Source of the DNA: Caballeronia telluris
Lineage (GTDB): Bacteria; Pseudomonadota; Gammaproteobacteria; Burkholderiales; Burkholderiaceae
DNA length: 45,796 nt
NCBI RefSeq assembly: GCF_001544495.1
Contig: NZ_FCNZ02000034.1
Coordinates: forward strand, 1-45,796
Reading direction: 5' to 3'
Positions within the stretch are counted from its first letter, which is position 1; every line of letters starts with the position of its first letter. Shown one piece after another: positions 32,245 through 39,689 of the stretch. The notes under the pieces are model-generated. The model was not told the DNA's origin and made no database searches. It saw nothing but the letters and a program-made list of their open reading frames with translations. The position numbers and the translations under genes are program-made.

Positions 32245-33306
32245 ATGGTCCGCAACAAGCCAGGACGCAAGTCCACCATTTACGACATCGCGAAGGCGAC
32301 GGGCTCGTCGACGTCGGCGGTGAGCATGGTGCTCAACGGAACGTGGACGCGTTATCGCATCAAGGAAGACACCGCCAACCGCATCCTGGCGAGCGCGCAG
32401 CAGCTCGGCTACAACGTCAACATGAAGGCGCGCGGACTGCGGCTCTCGCGCTCCGGCCTCGCGGGCATGATCCTGCCGCATTACCGGAACCGCTTCTTCG
32501 CGGGGCTCGCCGAGACCTTCGAGGAGCAGGCGCGAAGCCGCGGTCTGTGCCCGATCGTCGTGAGTACCCAGCGCGATCCGTCGGTCGAGATGAGCGTGAC
32601 CGAGACACTGCTCTCGCAACGGGTCGAAGTGCTGTTCATCGCGGGCGTGCGCGATCCGTCGCCGCTCAACGCGCTGTGTCTGGCGGCCGGGGTCCCCTGC
32701 ATCAACGTGGACCTGCCCGGCGCCGACGCGCCTTCCGTCGTCTCCGACAACCGTGGCGGCGCCTGTGCGTTGACCGAGGCGTTGATCGACAAGATGATCG
32801 CTCGCGGCGCCTCGCCGGGGGAACTCGTGTTCCTTGGCGGCGTCGTCGACGAATACGCGACCGACATGCGCATCGCCGGATTTCGCGACGCCTTCGCGGC
32901 CCGGGGCCTGCGGCCGGCGGCCGAGGCCGTCGAATGCTTCGGCTATGACGCGTCGTCTGCGCGGCAAGCGGTCGCGCGCCGCTACGAGACGCTCGGCCGC
33001 CTCCCCGACGGCCTGCTGATGAACTCGATCACCGCGTTCGAAGGACTCGTGCAGTTCGCCTCGCGCTTGTCGCGGGAAGACTGGCATTCGGCGGTGGTCG
33101 GCTGCTTCGACTGGGACCCGTTTGCCGCCCATCTGCCCTTCGAGGTGACGATGATGCGTCAGGACGTCGAGCGCATCATCTCCGAAGCCTTCGCGCTGGC
33201 CGATGCGCACGAGGCAAGCGCGTCGTCCGGTCACCCCCTCGTGATCGTGCCGACGGGCTTCGGGCCGATGTCCGGCGAGGAGGAAAGGACGATCGAGACC
33301 GCGTGA
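32245..33306 (+). CDS. LacI-family transcriptional repressor
   Basis: A 353-residue regulator. The N-terminal helix-turn-helix STIYDIAKATGSSTSAVSMVLNG is followed by the hinge helix RILASAQQLGYNVNMKARGLRL and a periplasmic-binding-like effector domain (SGLAGMILPHYRNRFFAGLAETF, ...CINVDLPGADAPSVVSDN). The start at 32245 has GGAG 11 bases upstream; a longer frame begins at 32005 but crosses the operators. It is divergent from the sugar operon and two palindromic operators lie between them, so it very likely represses both itself and the transport genes, with a sugar as inducer. Confidence 0.93.
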   Translation: MVRNKPGRKSTIYDIAKATGSSTSAVSMVLNGTWTRYRIKEDTANRILASAQQLGYNVNMKARGLRLSRSGLAGMILPHYRNRFFAGLAETFEEQARSRGLCPIVVSTQRDPSVEMSVTETLLSQRVEVLFIAGVRDPSPLNALCLAAGVPCINVDLPGADAPSVVSDNRGGACALTEALIDKMIARGASPGELVFLGGVVDEYATDMRIAGFRDAFAARGLRPAAEAVECFGYDASSARQAVARRYETLGRLPDGLLMNSITAFEGLVQFASRLSREDWHSAVVGCFDWDPFAAHLPFEVTMMRQDVERIISEAFALADAHEASASSGHPLVIVPTGFGPMSGEEERTIETA

Positions 33307-33346
33307 CTCGATCCGTCGAGGTGACGAATAGGGTTCGACTTCCTGA

Positions 33347-34358
33347 CGCGGCCCTTCGGACCGCGTAAGAAGCCGTGCTCAGCAATACGGCTATCGCCAG
33401 TGCTCCGTCGAGATCGACACCGTGAACGGCTCCGAGCAGCCGACCGCCGACAGCGCAGGCCACACCTGGCAGAGCGTGACGGACGAACTCGGCTGGCAGG
33501 TCGACGTGCGTCTGAGCGACACCAACGTGGCCGAGCCGAGCGGCGACTCGTGGTCGGATGCCGAAATGCACGCGGCCATGCTCGCGCGCCGCGACGCCGT
33601 CAATCTCGACCGCGAATGGCGCTATCACGGGCTCACCGTGAAGAACATCGACTCGACACCGCGCGGCATCATGTACGACGCAGCCGGCACCGATTCGAAC
33701 AACGTCCCGCGCGAGGGCATCGGCATCGCGTCGCACTGGACCATCGATCCGGGCTGGGGCACCGTGAGCGGCCAGCGCTTCGGCACGGCGGCGGCGCCCT
33801 ACTTCCGCACGGCGATTCACGAGATCGACCTCGCGATGGGGCTCGTCCACAACTTCGCGGATTTCGGCTTCATGTGCACGAGCGACGTGATCGCGGCAGC
33901 GGGCACGCCGTCCAATCCGTTTCCGAACAACATCCAGTGGTCGTATCACACGGAGAACCTGAAGCAGTTGCGCCACTATCCCGATCCGTTCGTGCGTCCC
34001 GGCGCGGTGGCCTTCGGCGGCGCTTCGAGCACCACGCCCGCGATCACGCCGACCGATCTCGAAGTCGACGTCGACGGTCTCGCGCTCGTCGTGACGCCGC
34101 TGCTCGGTGAAGTGCCGATCGGCGCGCCGGTGCGCGTCGGCATCGCGCTCGTGAATCGCAGCGCGCAACCGATGCGCGTGCCCGCCGGCCTCGCCCTCAA
34201 GGGCGATTTCGTCGACTTGGCGAGTACCGGCGCCGGGGCGTCTCGCGCTGTCGGTCGCGAACGATGCGGTGATCGAATACGACTACGCCCTCGACAGGGA
34301 CGAGATGCTCGTGACGGACGCTTCGGGTTGCGCAGTAGGCTACGGGCGTGAGCGTTGA
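33347..34358 (+). pseudogene. decayed zinc metalloprotease gene
   Basis: The frame contains a metalloprotease-like stretch TAIHEIDLAMGLVHNFADFGFM, where the usual HEIGHAMGLVHN has become HEIDLAMGLVHN. The second zinc histidine is leucine and the adjacent glycine is aspartate. Stops at 33329 and 33344 cut off the N-terminus, and no ATG with a ribosome site is found; the first plausible start is GTG at 33422. Near 34220 the reading shifts: the natural continuation (LSVANDAVIEYDYALD...) is in another frame, ending at TGA 34356-34358. It follows the LacI gene by about 40 bases. Three independent defects support a non-functional relic. Confidence 0.7.
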
Positions 34359-34723
34359 ACGGAACATCCGGTGACGCTGCAAATCCGTGACGACGCGCGA
34401 TTGCTTGTTTGCGATCCTGAACAGCCGTCGATCCGCCGAATTGCAGCCGAACCACGCCTTAGATGGACTGATTGGAATCGCGGGGACGGCGATAAACTGG
34501 TTTCCGTGGTGCAGAACAACGCACCGCACGGAAAGAAGCAGCGGTCGACTGAGCAAACGGTTTTACCTTCAAACCTTAACCGTAGTGCAGTGGCAACCAG
34601 GTTCGATCCGAAGTTGTAGCAGTAGACGTAGTGGTATCCGATGCCAGTAGCGACGCAACGCAGTTTCGCTGTGGCCGTAACGCAATACTCATCGGAGTTG
34701 TCAGCAGCAGATGAAGACGCATC
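34359..34723. other. non-coding, lower-GC region after the relic
   Basis: This stretch is AT-richer than its surroundings and has weak periodicity. Frames of 80-130 codons exist on both strands (a Cys-rich one on the minus strand), but none has a ribosome site or a recognisable domain. It is probably degraded sequence continuous with the metalloprotease relic. Confidence 0.45.
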
Positions 34724-34761
34724 GCCCCGCACCGGTTCGACCGGGCGGGGCTTTGCCCTTT
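34724..34761 (+). terminator. intrinsic terminator
   Basis: GCCCCGC A CCGGT TCG ACCGG GCGGGGC forms an almost perfect 12-pair hairpin (34724-34751), followed by TTTGCCCTTTT. This is a standard rho-independent signal on the plus strand, closing the relic region and facing the end of the dehydrogenase gene. Confidence 0.7.
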
Positions 34762-34791
34762 TCAGCGCCGGAACGCAAGCATCCGGCGCGA

Positions 34792-34974
34792 TCAGTCAAG
34801 CTGCGCGAGTCCCGAGCGAATCGGCTCGGGGACGTTCGGCTCGGCCGCGATGCGCGTGAGAATGTGCGCGTCGTCGGCGACGGTCAGCGGATCGAGTTCC
34901 ATCGCCCCGAGCAAGGTGACAGCGGCTTCGCCTTCGACGCGGCCGACGCAAGCCGCGGCCCGGTGAAAAGGATC
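34792..34974 (-). pseudogene. gene fragment in frame after the dehydrogenase stop
   Basis: Directly after the dehydrogenase stop (34975-34977) the same minus-strand frame stays open for about 60 codons (FHRAAACVGRVEGEAAV, LLGAMELDPLTVADDAHIL, ... PEPIRSGLAQLD) and ends at 34792-34794. The sequence looks protein-like but has no start codon with a ribosome site and no family that I recognise. It may be the tail of a lost gene. Confidence 0.3.
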
Positions 34975-35721
34975 TCAGCGCATACCGCCGCTTGCGACGA
35001 GATGCTCGCCCGTCAGCCACCGCGAGTCGTCCGATGCGAGGAACACGGCAATCGACGCGATGTCGTCGGGCTGTCCGAGGCGCCCGAGCGGAGTCTGACT
35101 AAGCGCCGTGGCTTCGAAGTCGGACCCGATGATGCCCGCGCTATGCGTGCCTTCCGTGACCACCATGCCCGGATTGATCGAGTTCACGCGAATCTTCCTT
35201 GCTCCGAGTTCGCGCGCCAGGACGCCCGTGATCGCATCGACGGCGCCCTTCGTGCCGCTATAGACCGCGCTCGCCGGCGGCGTAATCGTGCTGACGACCG
35301 AACTGACGTTGACGATGCTCGCGCCTTCGCCCAGATGGCGTGCGGCGGCTTGCGTCGTGAGGAGAACGCCGAGTACATTGGTATTGAACTGCTTGTGGAA
35401 ATGCTCTTCCGTGATTTCCTCGATCGGCGAAAACTCGTAGACACCCGAGTTGTTGACCAGGATGTCGAGGCGTCCGTAGGTTTCGATGGCCGCGTCGATG
35501 ATGCCTTGCGCGTCCGCCACCTTCGACACGTCGCCGCCGACCGCGACCGCACGCCCGTTGGCCGCGGTGATCGCCGCGACGACGGCATCGGCGCCTGCCT
35601 TGCTGCTTGCATAGTTGACGACGACCGATGCACCTTCGGCTGCGAGTGCCTTGGCGATAGCCGCTCCGATGCCTTTCGATGCGCCCGTGACGACTGCGAC
35701 CTTGCCTGTGAGTTTGCTCAT
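34975..35721 (-). CDS. short-chain dehydrogenase/reductase
   Basis: A 248-residue classical SDR. The cofactor motif is TGASKGIG (12-19), then NNSG (90-93), the catalytic S140 or S141 in VNVSSVV, and Y154-x3-K158 (YSGTK). The end SRWLTGEHLVASGGMR is typical of 3-oxoacyl-reductase-like members. N36 after the second strand and no acidic residue there suggest NADP(H) preference. AGGAGAACATC precedes the ATG at 35721; a longer frame to 35877 has no signal. Substrate unknown. The gene is divergent from the SYLF lipoprotein gene, with a 22-bp inverted repeat between them. Confidence 0.92.
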   Translation of the reverse strand: MSKLTGKVAVVTGASKGIGAAIAKALAAEGASVVVNYASSKAGADAVVAAITAANGRAVAVGGDVSKVADAQGIIDAAIETYGRLDILVNNSGVYEFSPIEEITEEHFHKQFNTNVLGVLLTTQAAARHLGEGASIVNVSSVVSTITPPASAVYSGTKGAVDAITGVLARELGARKIRVNSINPGMVVTEGTHSAGIIGSDFEATALSQTPLGRLGQPDDIASIAVFLASDDSRWLTGEHLVASGGMR

Positions 35722-36097
35722 GATGTTCTCCTGAAGATGAAGAGAGTGTCTTACCTGGAACATGACGCTTAACCAGCCGTCCTGCGATGGTGCAAATGTA
35801 GTCATCTCTTCGGTCGCGATAAAGCCGTCTGGAGCGAATTGATTGGCGGGATTCGACGAACAATCGACGCTGCTCATTGATGCATATGCTTACTTAGTAC
35901 GCGAACTGGCGCGCAACAAACATAATCGCACCGGGCGTATTGGACCAAAGCCCAATACATGTTCTGCGACAAGCGTCTTACGCTAGCAATAGCGTGGAAA
36001 CACGGCGTGGACATGCGGTGTGGATAGGCGGCCCGACCCCACAGATCCGGGGCGCGCCGGCTATAGGGGTCATTCAACCTGACGATGGAGAAAAGGA
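35722..36097. other. 376-base divergent intergenic region with inverted repeat
   Basis: No gene is seen. GTATTGG (35937-35943) and CCAATAC (35952-35958) form a perfect 7-bp inverted repeat with an 8-base spacer, placed about 215 bases from the dehydrogenase start and 140 from the lipoprotein start. It is a candidate operator for a regulator encoded elsewhere. GGAGAAAAGG lies before the lipoprotein ATG. Confidence 0.45.
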
Positions 36098-36688
36098 ATG
36101 CAAAGACGAGACTTCATGGTTCAGTCGACGGCCGCATTGGCGCTGGGCGGGCTCGCGCTTGCCGGATGCACGACCACGACGAACAAGGGCGATCAGAAAA
36201 CCGCTGGCGACACCGATGAACGCCGCTCCATCGACGCCGACGTCGACGCGACCATCCAGCGCCTTTACTCCACCGTTCGCGGCTCGCAGGAACTGGTCGC
36301 GAAATCGCGCGGCATTCTGGTGTTTCCCTCGGTGATTCAGGCCGGGTTTATCGTCGGCGCGCAGTACGGCAAGGGATCGCTGAGAGTCGGCGGCGCGACG
36401 GTCGGCTACTACAGCACGACGTCGGCCTCGTTCGGCTTTCAGGCGGGCGCGCAGTCGAAGGCACTGATCTTCCTCTTCATGACTCAGGACGCACTCGACA
36501 AGCTGCGCAATTCCAACGGCTGGTCGGCGGGCGTCGACGCTTCGGTTGCGGTCGTCAAGGTCGGAGCGAACGGCGCGATCGACTCCACGACCGCGACGGC
36601 CCCGGTCGAAGCATTCATCCTGACGAATGCGGGCCTGATGGCGGACGTCTCGCTGTCGGGGACGAAGGTCTCGCCTCTCAAGATCTGA
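36098..36688 (+). CDS. SYLF-domain (Ysc84-like) lipoprotein with Tat-like signal
   Basis: A 196-residue protein whose N-terminus is MQRRDFMVQ..., a twin-arginine-like RRxF motif, followed by the lipobox LAGC (C24). The body is a SYLF/Ysc84 domain: a helix with DATIQRLYSTVRGSQELVAKSRGILVFP, then VIQAGFIVGAQYGKGSLRV, SFGFQAGAQSKALIFLFM, and SAGVDASVAVVKVGANGAID. In eukaryotes the domain binds lipids; bacterial copies are envelope proteins of unknown role. GGAGAAAAGG precedes the ATG. The GH63-like gene follows after 131 bases on the same strand. Confidence 0.88.
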   Translation: MQRRDFMVQSTAALALGGLALAGCTTTTNKGDQKTAGDTDERRSIDADVDATIQRLYSTVRGSQELVAKSRGILVFPSVIQAGFIVGAQYGKGSLRVGGATVGYYSTTSASFGFQAGAQSKALIFLFMTQDALDKLRNSNGWSAGVDASVAVVKVGANGAIDSTTATAPVEAFILTNAGLMADVSLSGTKVSPLKI

Positions 36689-36819
36689 CGAAAGCGCGGT
36701 GCTGACAGTCCTTGGCGTGCCTACCACGTCAAGGCACCGGGCCGTGCGGCCTCGCAAGACGTCCCGGGCGCTGACGCTTGTGGCGCGGGCCGGGTGTTGT
36801 CCGAAGGCAGGAGGTGTCA

Positions 36820-39543
36820 GTGACCGCTGAGCACGACCGGCTCGATCAGGCGCGGCGCCGCGACGCGCCGTGGAAGGCATGGGGACCCTATCTGTCGGAG
36901 CGGCAATGGGGCACCGTGCGCGAAGACTACAGCGACTCCGGCGACGCCTGGAATTACTTCAATCACGATCAGGCTCGCTCGCGAGCGTATCGGTGGGGCG
37001 AGGACGGACTCGCCGGCATCTCCGACGAACAGCAGATCCTGTGCTTCGCATTGAGCCTCTGGAACGGCAACGATCCGATCCTGAAGGAAAGACTCTTCGG
37101 TCTTACGAACAGCGAAGGCAATCGCGGCGAAGACGTCAAGGAATACTATTTTTACCTCGATTCGACGCCGACGCATTCGTACATGAAGTACCTGTACAAG
37201 TATCCGCAGTCTGCGTATCCATATGCCGATCTCGTCGCGACGAATAGCCAGCGCGGTCGCCAGGACTTCGAATATGAACTGATGGATACCGGCGTCTTCG
37301 ATGACGATCGCTATTTCGATGTCTTCGTTGAATATGCGAAGGCGTCGCCCGACGACATCCTGATCCGGATCACCGCGTTGAATCGCGGTCCTTTACCGGC
37401 CGCGCTGCACGTCCTGCCGACGCTGTGGTTTCGCAATGTGTGGTCGTGGGGCGACGAAGCGTTGCGGCCTTCGGTCACGCAGGCCGCGGCCGACGACGCC
37501 GGCTGTATCGTCGCAGCCGTTCATCGCGAACTCGGGGCGTGGTCGCTGTATTGCGAAGGGGCCGCCGCCCTGCTCTTCACGGAAAACGACACCAACACCG
37601 AGCGCCTCGCCGGCGTGCCGAACCGGACGCCCTTCGTCAAGGACGGTATCGACAGCGCCGTCGTGCACCATGCCGAAGGGGCGGTGAATCCGGAGAAGCG
37701 CGGGACGAAGGCCGCGGCGCACTATCCATTCGAGGTGAACGCCGGCGAATCCCGCACCGTTCGACTGAGACTTCGACGCGAAGCGCCGGAACAGGCGGCA
37801 TCCATAAAAGCCGCGTTCGGCGACGCATACGACGACATCCTGAACACCCGCCGCAAGGAAGCGGACGACTTCTACGCCACGGTCATTCCTGCGTCGCTCG
37901 ACGACGACGCGCGGAACGTGATGCGTCAGGCGCTCGCCGGGATGATGTGGTCCAAGCAGTTCTACTACTACGACGTCGACCGATGGCTGACCGAGCGCGG
38001 CGCCGATCCGTTCAATCCTCAGCGGCGCTCGCCGCGCAACGATCACTGGCACCACATGTTCAACGCGGACATCGTCTCGATGCCCGACAAGTGGGAATAC
38101 CCGTGGTACGCCGCGTGGGATCTGGCGTTCCATGTGCTCGCACTGACGCTCGTCGACCCGGACTTCGGCAAACAGCAACTCGACCTGATGCTAAGGGAAC
38201 GCTATCTGCATCCGAACGGGCAGCTTCCCGCCTACGAGTGGAATTTCGGCGACGTCAATCCGCCCGTGCATGCATGGGCGACGATCTTCACCTTTCGTCT
38301 CGAACAGTTCCGCCAGGGTCAGGGCGACCTGGTCTGGCTCGAACGCGCGTTCCACAAACTGCTGCTCAACTTCACGTGGTGGGTGAACCGCAAGGATCGC
38401 GAAGGCAATAACGTCTTCGAAGGCGGCTTTCTCGGACTCGACAACATCGGCGTATTCGACCGCAGCGCGCCGTTGCCCACGGGCGGTTATCTTGAGCAGG
38501 CGGACGGCACCGCGTGGATGGCGCTCTTCTGCGAGAACATGCTCGAAATCTCGGCGCAACTCGCGCTGCACAACCCGGCTTACGTCGACATGTGCGTCAA
38601 GTTCGTGTCGCACTTCCTGTGGATCGCCTCGTCGATGTTGCGCGCCGGCCAGGGCACCGGCATGTGGGACGAAGAGGACGGCTTCTTCTACGACGTGCTG
38701 CGTCTGCCCGACGGCCGCGCAGAACGGCTCAAGGTGCGCTCGATGGTCGGGCTTCTGCCGCTTTGCGCCGTCACTTCCTTCGATGGCGCTCTGGTCGAGC
38801 GAGAACCCGAAGCATTCGAGAACCTCAAGCGCTTTATCGAAGCGCGCCCGGAGATCGTCGCTTCCATCCACGACCTGACGGCGAAGGGCGTCGGCGGACG
38901 GCGGCTCGCGGCCGTTCTGAACGAAGACAAGCTGCGCCGCGTGCTCGCGAAAATGCTCGACGAGAACGAATTCCTGAGCCCGTATGGCATCCGCTCGCTG
39001 TCGCGTCATCACGCGGATCATCCGTACACCTACCGCGCGGGCGGGCAGGAATACCGCGTGTCGTACTTGCCGGCGGAATCGGATACGGGGATGTTCGGCG
39101 GCAACTCCAACTGGCGCGGTCCCGTCTGGATGCCGGTGAACGGCCTGATCATCCGCGCGCTACTGCAGTATTTCAGCTTCTATGGAAACGACTTCAAGGT
39201 GGAATGCCCGACCCATTCGGGGCATTTCATGACGCTCTACGAAGTGGCCGAAGAGATCACGAACCGGCTCGCGCGCATCTTCCTGCGCGGTGCCGACGGC
39301 CGCCGGCCGGTTCACGGCGGCAACCGCAAGTTTCAGGAGGATCCGCACTGGCGCGATTACATCCTCTTCTACGAATACTTTCACGGCGATAACGGCGCGG
39401 GACTCGGCGCGAGCCATCAGACCGGATGGACCGGCATCGTCAGCCGCGCGATGCATCTGTTCGCGACCACCACGCCCGAGCAGCTTCTGGAGATGGGCCG
39501 GGTCGCCGCATTCGCCGAGACGTCGGCCGCCAAGCCCGACTGA
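36820..39543 (+). CDS. GH63-like (alpha/alpha)6-barrel glucosidase
   Basis: A 907-residue cytoplasmic protein without signal peptide. It opens with WGPYLSERQWGTVREDYSDSGDAWNYFNHD and has later landmarks EYPWYAAWDLAFHVLALTLVDP, YEWNFGDVNPPVHAWA, and FGGNSNWRGPVWMPVN, the last typical of GH63/GH15-like barrels. Bacterial members hydrolyse alpha-glucosides such as glucosylglycerate or trehalose-type sugars; the true substrate is not predictable here. GTG at 36820 is preferred because AGGAGGT lies directly upstream; GTG 36814 and TTG 36778 are alternatives. It stands between the SYLF lipoprotein and the molybdoenzyme genes, with no obvious shared pathway. Confidence 0.88.
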   Translation: MTAEHDRLDQARRRDAPWKAWGPYLSERQWGTVREDYSDSGDAWNYFNHDQARSRAYRWGEDGLAGISDEQQILCFALSLWNGNDPILKERLFGLTNSEGNRGEDVKEYYFYLDSTPTHSYMKYLYKYPQSAYPYADLVATNSQRGRQDFEYELMDTGVFDDDRYFDVFVEYAKASPDDILIRITALNRGPLPAALHVLPTLWFRNVWSWGDEALRPSVTQAAADDAGCIVAAVHRELGAWSLYCEGAAALLFTENDTNTERLAGVPNRTPFVKDGIDSAVVHHAEGAVNPEKRGTKAAAHYPFEVNAGESRTVRLRLRREAPEQAASIKAAFGDAYDDILNTRRKEADDFYATVIPASLDDDARNVMRQALAGMMWSKQFYYYDVDRWLTERGADPFNPQRRSPRNDHWHHMFNADIVSMPDKWEYPWYAAWDLAFHVLALTLVDPDFGKQQLDLMLRERYLHPNGQLPAYEWNFGDVNPPVHAWATIFTFRLEQFRQGQGDLVWLERAFHKLLLNFTWWVNRKDREGNNVFEGGFLGLDNIGVFDRSAPLPTGGYLEQADGTAWMALFCENMLEISAQLALHNPAYVDMCVKFVSHFLWIASSMLRAGQGTGMWDEEDGFFYDVLRLPDGRAERLKVRSMVGLLPLCAVTSFDGALVEREPEAFENLKRFIEARPEIVASIHDLTAKGVGGRRLAAVLNEDKLRRVLAKMLDENEFLSPYGIRSLSRHHADHPYTYRAGGQEYRVSYLPAESDTGMFGGNSNWRGPVWMPVNGLIIRALLQYFSFYGNDFKVECPTHSGHFMTLYEVAEEITNRLARIFLRGADGRRPVHGGNRKFQEDPHWRDYILFYEYFHGDNGAGLGASHQTGWTGIVSRAMHLFATTTPEQLLEMGRVAAFAETSAAKPD

Positions 39544-39561
39544 CGCTCGCTCACAGAGAAC

Positions 39562-39578
39562 CATCGGCTCAGCCGATG
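39562..39578. terminator. short hairpin after the glucosidase gene
   Basis: CATCGG (39562-39567) pairs with CCGATG (39573-39578) around CTCAG, 18 bases after the stop. It is followed by CTTCTG rather than a T-run, so it is a weak terminator candidate. Confidence 0.35.
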
Positions 39579-39689
39579 CTTCTGATCTGAAATAGCGATT
39601 TTACTTCTGTATCCACGCCTCCTAGCATCCAGGCATCGGCATCGTCGGCTGGGCGACGCCCGCCGCCGACGCCCGTCCAGGAGGCAGAC

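Noticed and set aside
34340..34732. Cys-rich 130-codon minus-strand frame
   Set aside because: No ribosome site, no domain, and it overlaps both the terminator and the relic; coding is not supported.
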